Positions 46,184 to 59,665 of a DNA stretch of 64,000 nucleotides are shown in pieces. Every line of letters starts with the position of its first letter. The first letter of the stretch is position 1. Position numbers and translations under genes: made by a program. The stretch is from Zygnema cylindricum (taxonomy: Eukaryota > Streptophyta > Zygnematophyceae > Zygnematales > Zygnemataceae): positions 1 to 64,000 of the forward strand of contig JBBHKE010001262.1 in assembly GCA_037447655.1 (NCBI GenBank). Direction: 5' to 3'. Under the pieces are notes generated by a model, which saw only the letters and a program-made list of their open reading frames with translations, was not told the DNA's origin and made no database searches.

Positions 46184-48715
46184 CTACTTTCAAAAAACAA
46201 AGTCTGAAACACCAACTTCTTTCAAATAATATAAAGTGTGGAGTGAGAAGTTGCATGTACCCCCATTAAGAAAATAAGGAGTGATAATGGGGAAGAATAA
46301 ACCTCTAACCAGTTTGAGGAATACTAGAGAGATGAGGGAGTTGAGAACCACAATACTGAACCATATAACCCAGAACAAAATGGGGTAGCTGAGAGGTTGA
46401 ACTAAACACCAGGAGATAGTGAATGCAATATGTTGGTCGACAAGAAAATAGGAAAGAGATTTTGGGCAGAAGCCATGAACTGTGCCAACTACATTAAAAA
46501 TAGAGTCCTAACCTCAGCCGTAAAAGCAATGACACCTTATCATAGATGGGCTGGAAAGAAACTCGATGTCTCTCACCTTAAAGTATTTGGTAGCCAAGTT
46601 AACAATCTGGACACGGATAGGAAACACTAGAAACTAGATGCTTAGGGAAAACCACGAAACTTTGTAGGATATGATGAGGATGTCAAGGGATATAAAGTTT
46701 ATGACTTAGCAAAGAAAGATATCATTGTGGTCAAACACCTTGTTGTCATTTATGAAAGAAAGTCATTTGACCCTTTCAAATATACCAAGAAGATAAGAAT
46801 CACATTTTAGTCTGAAACTGAGTAGAACTCGGTCGTTCCCGAAAGGAACATGTGTGATATAGTGATTGCAGATTCGAGGAGATCCAAGATACAGGAGATC
46901 TATCGAAAACCTCACATATTTTTATAGACTTCTAGGAGACAGAAGAGGAGGAACCGCAACCGAGTTCCATGGATAGGGGAGCCGATGAGACATTAAAGAT
47001 AAATTCAAGACTTCCTTCCATTCAAGCTTCGGAGTTTGAGAGAGGGAGAAGGAGCAGCAAAATGATACAAGAGAAACAGGCCGCTCATAAGGTACTAAGC
47101 TCTCTCACCTAGATGAGCTTTAATCATACTTGGAGGCAGCGAACAGTGTAGAGAAAGACAGATGGATTAGAGCCATAAATGATGAGATGGCCTCCATCAT
47201 GGAAGCAAATACTTGGGAACTAGCGGACTATCTTCCAGACAGAAAACGGATTAGGTGTAAATGGGTGTTTAAACTAAAACTGTACTTAGATAATACCATT
47301 GAAAGATATAAAGCTCGGTTGGTAGCAAAAGGGTTCACCCAAAAGGAGAAGATTGACTATGAGGAGACTTTTGCTACAGTTATTCGGTTCCTATCAGTAA
47401 TGATTCTCCTCAGTCTAGCGGCAAGCGAAGACATGGAAATACACAAGATGATATTAAGACCGCTTTTCTCAATGGTGAATTAGAGGAAGATATTTTCATG
47501 CGGAAACAAGAGGGGTTCGTGGAGGAAAGAGAAGAGAGCAAAGTATGCAGGCTCATAAAGTCGTTATATGGACTGAATGAGGCTCCTTGACAGTCGAAAA
47601 ACAAACTAGATGAGTTTCTCACCGGTATAGGATATATCCGGATCAGCTCTGATCATTCTATCTATATATTTGAAGATGAGAATGGTGTGATTTTTCTTGC
47701 AATTTATGTGGATGCTTTGCTGGTGTTAAGTAAGTCTTAGGAAAAGATCAATAAGTTAAAAGAAAGATCTTAGAAGCACATTTGACATGAAGGATTTAGG
47801 GGAGGCAAGATATACTTTGGGAATTCAAATGGAGAGAAATAGGGGGAAAAGGATCATTAGACTTACTCAAAAAGAACCAATAGGTAATATGCTTGAGAAA
47901 TTCCAGATGGAAAAGACAAACAGTTGTACCACTCCTATAGACTTGAAAAAAGTAAGTGATGGAATTTTAGGAGGAGTGATAATCTTAGATGATCAAATTA
48001 GTCCAAAAGAGAGAGAGTTTAGAAGTCTAACACCTACAAGCAAGTTCTAGGAAGTCTAATATACTATATAAACTGTACCAGGTCGGACATAGCGGTAGCA
48101 GTTGGAGTACTCAGTAGGAGTGTTAATGATCTTAGGAAGAGAGACTGGGAGGCAGCCAAGAGAGTCGTGAGATATCTGGTGGGAACAAGAGAGTTATGGT
48201 TACATTTGGGAGGGGAGCACACTGATATCACTACTTGAAGTGATGCCTGTAATGGGGATGCACCTATGAGAAGATGCACTTCTAGGTATGTGTTTTATGT
48301 GGGTGAAAATGTTTGCTATTGGAGTAGCAAGCAACAAAAGGTGGTTGTTCAGTCTACTATGGAGGCTGAGTATATGCCTATTGTTCTGTTGTGAAAGAGT
48401 TGATGTGGGTCAAGTCCTTGTTGTAAGAACTGGGGTATATGAAGGAGGGAGTGAATGAAGTCTTTTGTGATAATCAGGCTGTTATTGCAATTGCAGCCAA
48501 TCCAAAATTTCATTTCAAAGCTAAGCATATGGACATAAGGTTGAGTTTTGTAATAGAAAAAGTTGAAAATAAAATTGTAAATCTTGTTTATAGATCTGAT
48601 GAAGAAATGGTGGCTGACATGATGACCAAACCTCTACCCTCTCCCAAGTTAAAACATTGTAGGGAAATATGTGGATTGAAAGAGAAGTTTAAGTTAGACT
48701 AGAAAATAAGGGGAG
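46184..48715 (+). pseudogene. E5 pol, second part (integrase to RNase H), broken
   Basis: Resumes after F with TSD CTACT. Integrase (NPEQNGVAERL near 46370; FWAEAMNCANYIKNRVLTSA), linker, RT (KRIRCKWVFKLKLYLDNTIE at 47250-47310; KSLYGLNEAP near 47560; YVDALLVLSKS, where the second catalytic Asp of YVDD reads Ala, near 47710) and RNase H (DNQAVIAIAANPKFHFKAKH, MMTKPLPSPK). Stops and frameshifts are frequent. The polypurine tract AAAATAAGGGGAG lies at 48703-48715. Confidence 0.9.
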
Positions 48716-48839
48716 TGTTAAAATCACTAGATTTATGGAGTATTTTCTAGCTATGAATAGCTTAATAGAAAAATGAAACAAAAGCGCATGCAGTTGCCTC
48801 CACCTCTTTCCTCTATCCCCATATTTGTTGTAGTCATTA
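48716..48839 (+). repeat. E5 3' LTR, truncated to its first ~124 bp
   Basis: TGTTAAAATCACTAGATTTA matches the E5 5' LTR start, but after TTGTTGTAGTCATTA the sequence switches to integrase coding sequence of E6. Confidence 0.85.
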
Positions 48840-51005
48840 AGAGAATCATGAGTGATAATGCGGGAGAATATACCTCTAACCAGTTTTAGGAATACTTGAG
48901 AGATGAGGTAGTTCAGCACTAGAAAATTGTACCCTATAACCCAAAACAAAATGGGGTAGTTGAGAGGTTGAACCGAACACTAGGAGATAGTGCAAGCAGT
49001 ATGCTGGCCAACAAAAAAATAGGAAAGAGATTTTGGGCAGGTGCCATGAACTGTGCCAACTATATTAAGAATAGAGTCCTCACCTCAGCTATATAGGGAA
49101 TGACACTTTATGAGAGATAAGTTAGAAGGAGACCAGATATCTCTCAACTTAAAGTATTCGTTAGCCAAGTTTACAATCTTGACAAGGATAGGAAAAACTG
49201 GAAACTAGATGCTAAGGGAAAACCTGGATACTTTGTAGGATATGATGAGGATGTCAAGGGGTATAAAGTCTATGACTTAGCAAAGAGAGATATGATTTTG
49301 GTCAAGCACCTGGTTGTCATTGATGAAGGGAAGTCATTTGACCCTTTTAAATATACCAAGAAGATAAGAATCAAATTTGAGTCTGAAGGTGAGGAGGACG
49401 CCATCTTTCCCGAAATGGACATAAGTGAAACTAGGATTGCAGATTTAGGGGAGATCCCAGATATATGAGATCCACCGGAAACCTCTCATATTGCTATGGA
49501 CTTCGAGGAGACAGAAGAGGGGTAACCACTACCGACTTCCAAGTATAGGGGAGCTGATGAGACAGTAAGGAGAAATCCAAGACTTCCCTCCATCGTAGCT
49601 TCAAAGTTTGAGGGAGGGATAAGGAGCAGCAAAAAGATACATGAAAAACATGCCGCTCACAAGGTTACTAAGCTATCTCACCCTGATGAGCCTTAGTCAT
49701 ACTTGGAGGTAGTGAACAGTCCGCGGAAAGATAGATAGATAAGAAACATAAATGATGAAATGACCTCTATCATGGAAGCAAATAATTATAAACTAACAGA
49801 TTGTCCACCGGACAGAAAAACCGATTGGTTGTGAATGGGTGTTTAAACTAAAACTAAACCCAGATAATACCATTGAGAGATATAAGGCTCGATTGGTAGC
49901 AAAGGAGTTCACCCAAAAGTAAGGGATTGACCAAGAGGAGACCTCTGCTCCAGTTGTTCGGTTCCTATGAGTAAGGAATCTCCTCAGTCTTGCAACAGCG
50001 GAAGACATGGAAATACACCAAATGGATATTAAGACTGCTTTCTTAATGGTGAGTTAGATGAAGAAATTTTCATGAGGCTACTAGAGGGGTTTGTGGAGGA
50101 AGGAGAACAGAGCAAAGTCTGCAGGCTTATAAAGTCCTTAAATGGACTAAAGCAGGCTCCGCGACTGTGGAATAAGAAACTAGATGAGTTTCTCACCGGT
50201 CTGGGATATGTCCAGATTAGCTCTCACCATTCTATCTATATATTTGAAGATGAGAATGGTGTCATTTTCATAGCAATCTATGTGAATGATCTGCATCTAC
50301 TAAGTAAGTCTTTGGAAAAGATCAATATGTTAAAGAAAGATCTTAGAAGCAGATTTTATATGAAAGATTTAGGTGAGGGAAGATACATTTTGGGGATCCA
50401 AATGGAGAGAGATAGGTGGAAAAGGATTATCAGACTTACTCAAAAAGAAACAATAGGTAATATGCTTGAGAAATTCCAGATAGAAAAGGCAAACACTTAT
50501 ACCACTCCCATGGACTTAAAAAAAGTAAGTCATCAGAGTGTAGAAGGAGGAGTGATAATCTTAGATGATCAGATGAGTCCAGAGGAGTGAGAGTTTATGA
50601 AGTCTATCCCTTATAGACAGGTTGCATGAAGTTTGATCTATTTTATGAAGTGTACAATGCTGGACATAGTGGCAGCAGTAGGAGTCCTCAACAGGAGTCT
50701 TAACGATCTTACGAAGAGAGATAGGGAGGCAGCCAAGAGAATCATGAGATATTTGGTATGTACTAAAGGGTTATGGTTGCATTTGGGAGGGGAGCACACT
50801 GATATCACTACTTGGGATGATGCCAGCTATAGGGATGCACCTATGAGAAGATGCACTTTTGGGTATGTGTTGTATGTGGGGGAAGGTGCTTCGTGTTGGA
50901 GCTGTTAGCAACAAAAGATAGTTACTCTGTCTTCTATGGAGGTTGAGTATATGGCCTCTTGTTTTGATGTGAAAGAGTTGATGTGGATCGAGTCTTTGTT
51001 GCAAA
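48840..51005 (+). pseudogene. E6 integrase, linker, RT and RNase H start, broken
   Basis: Integrase (ERLNRTLGDSASSML, FWAGAMNCANYIKNRVLTSA), linker with many stops, RT from about 49840 (ENGVIFIAIYVNDLHLLSKS near 50250; the first catalytic Asp of YVDD is Asn), RNase H (SLNDLTKRDREAAKR; TWDDASYRDAPMRR). Stops at several conserved W, Q, E and R codons. RT is probably inactive. Ends at SLLQ where E7 inserts. Confidence 0.88.
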
Positions 51006-51969
51006 TGTAATTTTGTGACCTCCATTGGTACACAATTGTCCAGCTTATGTGAAGCCTCTAGGATAGTATATGCACTCTTGACTTTGACGATGAATAAGTC
51101 CCACCCTGGGACGCAAAAAATCAGACCGACTACATCTATGTATAGCCTTGACCCCTTTGAGTGCGCTGCAAAAAGAATCACTGAAATTGCTCCTTTGAAC
51201 ATCAAGTTATAGCTGACCAAAGTTGGTCCATAAATACGAGTGCACTCTGGGAGAAAGGCTGAAAAACCAAAAATATTCTAAGTCCTAAGCTACCTCTCTA
51301 AACCTATTACTAGGGTACTCGACCAATCACATGACTCTAAAGTACAAGAAGGTACAAGTACCGTTTTACTTCTTATAGGGCCATAGTACGGCATGACCGG
51401 TCCGCTGACGCGTGTCACTTCCGGAGCCATAGTTGCTCCTCCCGTGATATCCGCTGTCCAACCATATGTTGCCACGTGTCATCCGTCGACATCTGGTCCG
51501 CAAACTGCCAAACTGCTATTCTAGTATTCCGGCTCCATTGTGAGCCGTTCGATCAGACTCGGACATTTGATTTCGTCCGTCAAAATTAAATGTCGATTCG
51601 TATATTTTGTGCGGTCTCGATTTCGTGCGGACCGGTATGTTTCCATTCATAAATCTTCCCGTAAATAGTTAAATGGAGTATCCGACGCTGTACTACTTTA
51701 AATAAATATCGCGCCTACTGCGTCTATCGATTACTTCAAAACCTACTGGATAAGGCAGACGGCTAGTCCGTACGGCGGTCATCCAAAGGTCACTCGATCA
51801 AGTCCCACAATTGACAGTCTATATTTTGCAAAAACTATACTAGTGATCTGTCTGCCTCTTTAGCTGCAAGAGGTAGCCATGGTTGCTTGCAAGTCCTCAC
51901 TGACTACGACAAGTATGAGGGCTGTAGTAAGGTCACAAGAAAGACTACAAAATACCTCTCTTTTAAACA
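51006..51969 (-). repeat. E7 3' LTR
   Basis: 964 bp, bounded inside by ACTCCCCTTATTTTCTAGTC (polypurine complement). CACGTG at 51473-51478. tRNA-like module on plus strand at 51739-51827: CCTACTGGATAAGGC, B-box-like CGATCAAGTCC, then TTTT at 51824-51827. Confidence 0.87.
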
Positions 51970-54900
51970 CTCCCCTTATTTTCTAGTCTATCTTTTGCTT
52001 CAGTCCACACTTCTCCCTACAAAATATCAATTCAAGAAGGAACCGGTTTAGTCATCATATCTGCTACCATCTCACCATCTGGTCTATATTCCAAACTAAT
52101 GATTTTATTCTCAACTTTCTCCCTATCAAAGCTCAAACAAATATCCATGTGTTTTGCTTTAAAATGGTGCTTAGGGTTTGCTGCAATTGCAATCGCAACT
52201 TGATTGTCACAAAATATCTTTTGTACTCCATTCTTCATGTATCCCAATTCTTGAAGCAAAGATTTCACCCACATTAATTATTTCACTGCCGAATAAGAGG
52301 CCATATACCCAACCTCCATGGTGGACTGAGCAATCACCTTTTGTTGCTTACTGCTCCACCAACAAGCCCCATTCCCATCATACAACACATACCTAGAAGT
52401 ACACCTCCTCATCGGAGCATCCCCATAATTGGCATCACTCTAAGTAGTGATGTCAATATTATCCCCTCCCAGATGCAACCACAAATCTCTCGTTCCTACC
52501 AAATACCGCATGACCCTTTTGGCCGCTTCCCAACCTTTCTTCGTAGGATCATTCAGACTCCTATTTGATACTCCCACAGCTGCAACTATATTAGGACGAG
52601 TATAGTTGATAAAATAGATCAAACTATCGACAACATGTCTGTACAGAATAGTTTGCATGAACTTGCTTTCCTCAAGTCCTAGCTCATTATCCAAGATCAA
52701 GACTCCCTCTTTTGAGCTCCCCTCATTTCCCTTCTTTAAGTCCATTGGAGTCGTACATCTATTTGCTTTTTCGATTTGAAAATTTTCAAGCATATTCCCA
52801 ATTGCTTCCTTTTGAGTTAGTCTAATTATTTTCTTTTCTCTATCCCTCTCCATTTGAATTCCCAAAATATACTTTGCCTCCCCCAAATCTTTCATTTCAA
52901 ATCTACTCTTTAGATCCTTTTTCAATCTATTAATTTTCACCATTGATTTACTCAAAACAAACAAATCATCAACATATATGGCAATGAAAATTATACCTTC
53001 CTCATCCTCAAATAAGTAGATGGAATGATCTGAACTTCCAAAACTGTTCAAAAACTCGTCCAACTTTTTGCTCCATTGGCGTGGAGCTTGCTTTAGTCTG
53101 TAAAGGGAATTTATCAATCTGCACACCTTGATTTCTTCTCTTTTCTCCACAAATCCTTCCGGTTGTCGCATGAAGATCTCTTCTTCCAATTCTCCGAGTA
53201 AGAAAGCGGTTTTGATGTCCATCTGGTGCACTTCCATGTCTTTTGCTACCGCGTGACTAAGTAGAATCCCGACGGAAGGGAATTTAACAACTTGAGCAAA
53301 AGTCTCCTCATAATCGATTCCCTCTTTCTGTGTGAACCCCTTTGCCACTAATTTGGCTTTGTATCACGCGATAGTGTTATCTCGATTGAGCTTCAACTTA
53401 AATACCCACTTGCATCCTATTGGTTTTCTATCCAGAGGACAATCCACCAACTCCCAAGTGTTTGCTTCCATAATAAAAGCCATCTCATCATTAATAGTTG
53501 TCACCCATCTACCACCTTCCTGACTATTAACTGCTTCCGAGTAAGTCTGGGATTCGCTCAAATGTGACAACTTAGTTACCTTGTTGTTCACTTGTCTCTC
53601 TTAAAGTCTCTTGCTGCTTCTCCTTCCTCCTTCAAATTTTGACGTTGGGATGAACGGTAATCTCGGGTTTCTCCGAACAACTTCACCTTCTCCCCTATCC
53701 GTGGAGTCCATCTCCAGTCGTACATCGTCTATTCCCGGTATTTCCTCGTTTTCTTCCTCGGTTTGAATCGGAAGTTGTGACTCCAAGAGAGGGTCACTCT
53801 CGGTCAGATTTTTCTCTTCCTCTGCACTGTCAAGCTGAACCGGAGTCGGTTATTAGAATCTGCATCTAACTCACTTTCGGATTCAATTCTAATTTTGACA
53901 CGTTTAGTGTACTTAAAGGGATCTATGGATTTTCTTTCATCCATAACTACCAATTGTTTTACTACAATTATGTCTTCTCTTCCGAGATCATAAACTTTAT
54001 ACCCTTTAACGTTCTCATCATACCCTAGTAAGTATCCCAGCTTTCCTCTAGCATCTAATTTCCAATCAGATTTTTATGTGTTTAAACTAAACACTTGACT
54101 TCTAAACACCTTTAAGTGTGATATGTTAGGTTTTCTCCCGGTTCATCTTTCATAAGGTGTTTAACCTTTTACTGCTAAGGTAAGGACTCTATTTTTGAAA
54201 TAGTTAGCAGAATTCATAGCTTTTGCCCAAAAAAATTTCCTTATCTTTTTATCCGTCAACATACTACGGGCACTATCAATTAATGTCCAATTTAGTCTCT
54301 CAGCTACACCATTTTGTTCTGGGTTCTTTAGGACAGTCTTTTGGTGTTGAACCCCTTCCTATTTCAAGTAATCCTCAAACTCATTAGAAGTGAATTCCCC
54401 CCCATTGTCACTTCTCACTCTTTTTATATGTGTCTCATGAAGCTTTTCACTCCATGATTTATATTCCTTAAAATAAACCGAAGCCTCAGATTTGTTTTTC
54501 AAGAAATATACCCTAGAGTATCTAGACCAATCATTAGTGATAATAAGCATAAATCTTTTCCCTCTAACTGATGGCAATTTGGCCGGTCCCCATATGTCAG
54601 TGTGAACCAAATCTAAAATCTTTTCACCCTTATATATTGCGGCTTTTGGAAAAGGCAATCTGTGGGCTTTTCCTTGAGCACACCCACTACAATCATCCAA
54701 AGTCTCATTATCTTCAAAATGTATGCCCTCAACTACACCCATTTTTTTCATTTCGTTCAATCTATCTAGATGCACATGCCCCAATCTTTTATGCCACATC
54801 ATCAAATCACTTACACCGGCATTGTAAACTCACATCTTTTCATTACTCAAATTCAGCCTGAATATTCGTTGGCTACCCTTTTAAGCTGTGAAGTACGCTT

Positions 54901-56347
54901 CATTCTCATAGCTAGCAACAAAGACTGCTTTCTTAGTACTAGTCTTAAAGCCCTTATCATCTAAGACCGACGTATAGATTAGATTCTTGTTCAACTCGGA
55001 ATAAAAAGAACATCAGAGAATGTGACTATATATGTCTTTCCATCAACTAAGATTCTCAGATCCACTGATCCCACCGAATTGGTGGTCACTATTCTCCCAT
55101 CCTCATACTTTATCTCTACTGTAGGGATCTTTTTTATTTTTGTAAACAATGGTTTTTCTCTACACATATACATAAAGGCTCCTGAATCAATGATCCATCC
55201 TTATTCACGAGCTTCTTTCACTCCACCGAAAGCACACTTTTGCCTTCTTGAAATCTCCGACTCACCTTTCACCTCCAACTCCTCGTTGAGGAGAAGTTTT
55301 CCATCGCCATCATCTGTATCCTCTCCCATGACTTGTGTTGCCACAAACGCCTTTTTTTTCCTTGCGGCCGGTTTTCTAATTGATTTTTCATTCAATCTCA
55401 ACTCCGTCAACTTGGTGCACTCCACCATGTAGTGGTCCGGCTTCTTACAAATTGGCAAAGCCCCTTCGGAGCCCTCGGTCTAGATCCGTCATGGTTTCCT
55501 CTTCCTCCTCCACCAAAGTTCCCATAAGGTTTCTTGGAATCTGTATCCCCCCAGTTAGTACTAGTTGTCAATGCTAGAACACTCTTTCCTCCCCTACGAT
55601 TCTGAATTGTGCTTTCCCAAACCAAAATCATCCCCACAACAGAGTTCCAAGTCTAAAGATGAGCGAACAAATCATGAACCTTGTTAAGAATGTTCTCATA
55701 ATCATCTGGGAGTTTCATTAACAAAGTGTTCATCTTCTCTTTCTCGGTCTCTCTTTTACCTGCACTCTCCAACTCCATGAATAACCCAGCCAAGTCATTA
55801 CAAAAATCTAACATCTTTCCCCTTTTGTACACATATGCCTGTACCTTCTGATCTGTCACCTTCTGCTGCTGAATCATACCACTCTTGTTAATGATGACAA
55901 GAGCTTCCCACAACTCGTCTGCCCTATCCACATGAAGATGAGGTGTAGCCACTCCCTGAGTGAGACACCCGAGAATAAAATGAATCGCCACAGTGTTGTT
56001 GAAATCCCAGATTAAGGTATCATTTGCCTCAGTTTTTTGAGCATCTGCTACTGAAGCTGATCCAGTAGCCATCACTGTGAGTTTCTCCTTCCACTTCTCC
56101 TTCTCCTTCTCGTGTCCAACACGATGCTTTCTCCAACATCTTCTACCTCTTCTGCCCCCGCAGATCTTCCTATGAACCGAGATCCTCCAAACCTTGGTGG
56201 AACTCCCAATTTTGCGGATGGTCCACGCACACGGCCTCTCACAATGCCCAACATCCGTTTTTCAAACACTGACCCCTTATTATGGTTTCCCAATAAATGA
56301 ACCATGTTTCATTAAAAATAGGCACCCTAGAGAGTGGGTACATAACA
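51970..56347 (-). pseudogene. E7 gag-pol, broken
   Basis: From the right: gag (about 56305-55653), knuckle CKKPDHYMVEC with its first half damaged (about 55450), protease region (55173-54991), GAG-pre-integrase and integrase (54805-54359: MMMWHKRLGHVHLDRLNEMK, VHTDIWGPAKLPS, SDNGGEFTS), linker (53786-53364), a 302-codon open RT to RNase H stretch (53348-52440; MDIKTAFLLGELEEEIFMRQ, YVDDLFVLSKS), and RNase H end (52274-52032). About ten disabling changes separate these blocks. Confidence 0.92.
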
Positions 56348-57295
56348 TGTAATTATGTGACCTCCATTGGTACACAGAATGTCCAGCTTATGTGAAGCCT
56401 CTAGGATAGTATATGCAATTTTGACTTTGACAATGAATAAGTCCCACCCTGGGACGCAAAAACTCTGAATAAGTATACCTATGTATAGGGTGGAATCCCC
56501 TTAGTCCGCTGCAAAAAGAATCAATGAAGAAGTTATGATTGACCAAAGTTTGTCCATAAATACAAGTGTACTCTAGGAGAGAGGCTGAAAAATAAAAAAT
56601 ATTCTAAGTCCCAAGCTACCTCTCTAAACCTATTACTAGGGTACTTGACCAATCACATGACTCTAAAGTAGAAGAAGGTACAAGTATCGTTGTACTTCTT
56701 ATACGGCTATAGTACGCCATGGTCGGTCCGTTGACGCGTGTCACTTCTGGAGCCGTTGTTGCTCCTCCCGTGATATCCGTTGTCCAACCATATGTTAGCA
56801 CGTATCATCCGCCGACATCGGGTCCGCAAACGGCCAAACTGTTATCTGGCATTCCGGCTCCACTGTGAGCCGTTCGATCAGACTCGGACATTTGATTTCG
56901 TCCGTCGAAATTAAATGTCGATTCGTATATTTCGTGCGGTCTTGATTTCGTGCGGATTGGTATGTTTCCATGCATAAATCGTCCCGTAAATAGTTAAATG
57001 GAATATCCGATGTTGTACATCTTTAAATAAATATCGCGCCTACTACGTCTATCAATTACTTCAAGACCTACCGCATAAGGCGGACGGCTAGTCCGTACGA
57101 TGGTCATCCATAGGTCACTTGATCAAGCCCCACAATTAAAAGTCTATATTTTGCAGAAAACTATACTAGTGATCTGCCTGTCTCTTTAGCTGCAAGGGGT
57201 TGCCATGACTGCCTGCAAGTCCTCAGTGAATACGATAAGTATGAGGGCTGCAGTAAAGTCAGAAGAAAGACTACAAAATACCTCTCTTTTCAACA
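56348..57295 (-). repeat. E7 5' LTR
   Basis: 948 bp, ending CTTTTCAACA. The primer site beside it is decayed (GTTATGTACCCACTC in element sense). tRNA-like stretch around 57066-57152 with TTTT at 57149-57152. Confidence 0.87.
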
Positions 57296-57588
57296 AAAAA
57301 AACTAGGGTATATGAAGAAGGGAGTGCATGAAGTGTCCTGTGATAATCAAGCTGCCATTGCAATTGCAGCTAATCCAAAACATCATTTCAAGACTAAGCA
57401 TATGGACATAAGGTTGAGTTTTGTAAGAGAAAATGTTGAGAATAAGATTGTGAATCTTGTATATAGATCAGATGAGGAAATGGTGGCTGATATGATGACA
57501 AAACCAGTGCCTTCTCCCAATTTAAAATATTGCAAAGAAAAGTGTGGACTAAAACTGAAGTTAAAGTTAGACAAGAAAATAAGGGGAG
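57296..57588 (+). pseudogene. E6 RNase H end
   Basis: LGYMKKGVHEVSCDNQAAIA, NPKHHFKTKHMDIRLSFVRE, then MVADMMTKPVPSPNLKYCKE and the polypurine tract AAAATAAGGGGAG: the last part of copia RNase H, completing the protein broken by E7. Confidence 0.9.
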
Positions 57589-58598
57589 TGTTGAAAATAT
57601 TAGATTTTTATGGTATTTTCTAGGTCTAAATAGATCAGTACAAAATAAAAAGAAAAGGGCGAATAACCTGCCTCCACTTCTCTCTCTACCCACCATACTT
57701 GTTGTAGTCACTAAGGGATAGAGAGGGTGGTTGAGCCATGGCTGTCCTAGTTCAACAGGTAGAACTAAAGAGTGACTTATGTCACTCTCAACAAAATGTT
57801 GAGTCAAGTAGGACTCAAAACCTCTGACCGGCAGAGCGAGGCTTAGCCGTCAGCTCTAACTGGTCTGTCATAGAAGTTCGTTGAAATATATAGGGTGTTA
57901 TATTTATTTAAACTATGTTTTTGACCTTGAATCCGATTAACGGAATGACGAATGAAACAACATAAAACCAAGTAATATATAGTCCGACACATTATCTCGC
58001 ACAAAACAAATGAATCGGACATTTTTATCGACGGCTAATATTACATGTCGGTTTGTAATTCGACGGCACATATCGCAGCCGAAATCGCGGAACGGTCACC
58101 TTGGCGGTTTGTGGACGTGGGGTGACCTGGCAACACGTGGAGAGATAACATTCGGTTGTGAGAATTCTAGGAACAGAAGGACGACTTAAAAGTGGACACT
58201 CGTCCACTCAATGGCCTTGCTGTACGCAGGCTGTACAGAAAGTACATCGGTCGTAGTACTTTTTTGTACCCTACATTCGTTTGATTGGTTTGTACGTTAG
58301 TAGATAGGGGTCGTGAGAGGGGTTTAGAACTTAGAGAGTTTATTAGGTAGTGATCTCTCTCCTTTAGGGGGTTTTGTATAAACTTGGCCTATTTGCCACT
58401 ACATAAGTAATCGGTTAGTTGGTTGTTTTCATTGATTCTTTTTGCTACACACTCAGTGGAGTCCAAGCTCCACAAGAATGTTGTCAAACTGTCAGTTTGC
58501 TCTCTTGGGCAGCAGTGGTTATGGCTTGAAGTGGGTTAATTAAAAATTATCTAGAGGCCTCTTGAATTCTGTAGTCCAATGGAGGACACAAAATTGCA
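57589..58598 (+). repeat. E6 3' LTR
   Basis: 1,010 bp, TGTTGAAAATATTAG to AATTGCA, with gag ATG about 20 bp before the end. Five or more GTAC motifs at 58210-58270, CACGTG at 58134-58139. Antisense tRNA-like module about 57793-57880 with T4 run, next to perfect hairpins GAGTGAC-TTAT-GTCACTC and CTCAACA-AAA-TGTTGAG. Confidence 0.9.
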
Positions 58599-58657
58599 AC
58601 TACCATATTGAAATGCATCCTCCAAATGACACACATGCGTTCACAGACGCAACAAAC

Positions 58658-59665
58658 TGTTGATTTGAGGCAGCAGATGCCACTGAAGAAGATGAAGAAG
58701 CACAGGCAGTTGCCATGATAATCAATTGTGCAAAGAGGAAACTCTCACGAAATCCCACAAACAACCAACTTCACAATGAAGCCCCAAGCAAACCAGACAC
58801 ACCCTAGGTCTGCAAATTTGCCACAATATAGAATATACACCAAAAAAACCACATGCAAAATTTCACAAAGTTCTGCCAAAAGATCACAATGATCTTATAA
58901 TTCAAACACACCCAAAAACTGCTTCGCAGTTTTCCTACACAACAATCCTATTTTTCCTAAAGTAATCTAAGTCATATATATACAAGTGGGCATACAGTTG
59001 ATCACAGTACTAAAACTAGCGTGGTCAAGTGATACACTACTCTTCATTAACAAAATCCCACCGTCGAATGCACATAATTATTTACACCAATCAGACAGCC
59101 GCTAGAAATGAAATAGTACGCGGTTAAAGTTCGTCCGCTGAAATGACGGTACACTCAATACTTCTCTTCAAAAATGACGACGGACTTCGTCCGCTTTCCA
59201 CGTATTCTTTCATCACCGAAGATGAACCTCCACGTGTAACTTTGGTCCTCAAATGTAACTGTACCTTTTCTTCTAGAACAACCAAACTTGACTTTCTCAC
59301 GGACCGACACGTGTGCCTGAAGTGCACCGAATCTGTGTACTCCCTTTCGAGTTACATACTCACTAAAACATGTCCCCGTCAAATTTATCTTCACACAAAC
59401 TGACTCATATTCAGAACACCTTTCTTGCGCACACTGCTATACCTGCTATGACTCTGCTACGACTGCTATGACTGCTATGAGTGCTATGATCTGTCAGCGC
59501 AGCTGTGATATTAGAGCAGCGCAGCTACGATGTCAGATTAGAGCAGCATAGCAGCACAACAACATGTGTAGAGTTCTCAAGATTTCTAGCTGCGATGTCA
59601 GACTTAGCGCAGCATGGCAGCATAGCAGCAAGATATAGAGAGGACTCAAGGTTTCCAAAACAACA
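58658..59665 (-). repeat. solo LTR of family F
   Basis: TGTTGATTTGAGGCAGC to CAAAACAACA, 1,008 bp, flanked by CAAAC and CAAAG (4 of 5 match). Similar to the F LTRs with more differences; the 9-bp GACTGCTAT repeat is present but disrupted (59435-59490). No F interior adjoins, so it is a recombination remnant of an older F insertion. Confidence 0.92.

Larger units (their letters stand above)
30636..48839 (+). mobile_element. copia-type element E5 (family D), split by E4 and F
   Basis: 5' LTR in two parts (30636-30766, 37183-38056), interior in two parts (38057-39903, 46184-48715) and a 3' LTR cut to ~124 bp (48716-48839). Removing E4 restores a continuous LTR matching that of E6; removing F restores the integrase reading SRVYFLKNK. 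The left flank is GAATC; no right flank survives because the 3' LTR ends abruptly against E6. Confidence 0.85.
51006..57295 (-). mobile_element. copia-type element E7, complete but decayed, nested in E6
   Basis: 6,290 bp with LTRs 51006-51969 and 56348-57295. Related to E1 (TGTAATT.TGTGACCTCC LTR end). Flanks GCAAA and AAAAA are a poor duplication, but E6 RNase H reads on across the element (SLLQ before; LGYMKKGVHEV after), which fixes the site. Confidence 0.9.
48840..58598 (+). mobile_element. copia-type element E6, 5'-truncated, split by E7
   Basis: Starts within integrase (RIMSDNAGEYTSNQF) where E5's 3' LTR breaks off. Continues to 51005, is interrupted by E7 in RNase H, resumes at 57296 and ends with a full LTR (57589-58598). 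The 5' LTR, gag and protease are missing. Confidence 0.85.
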
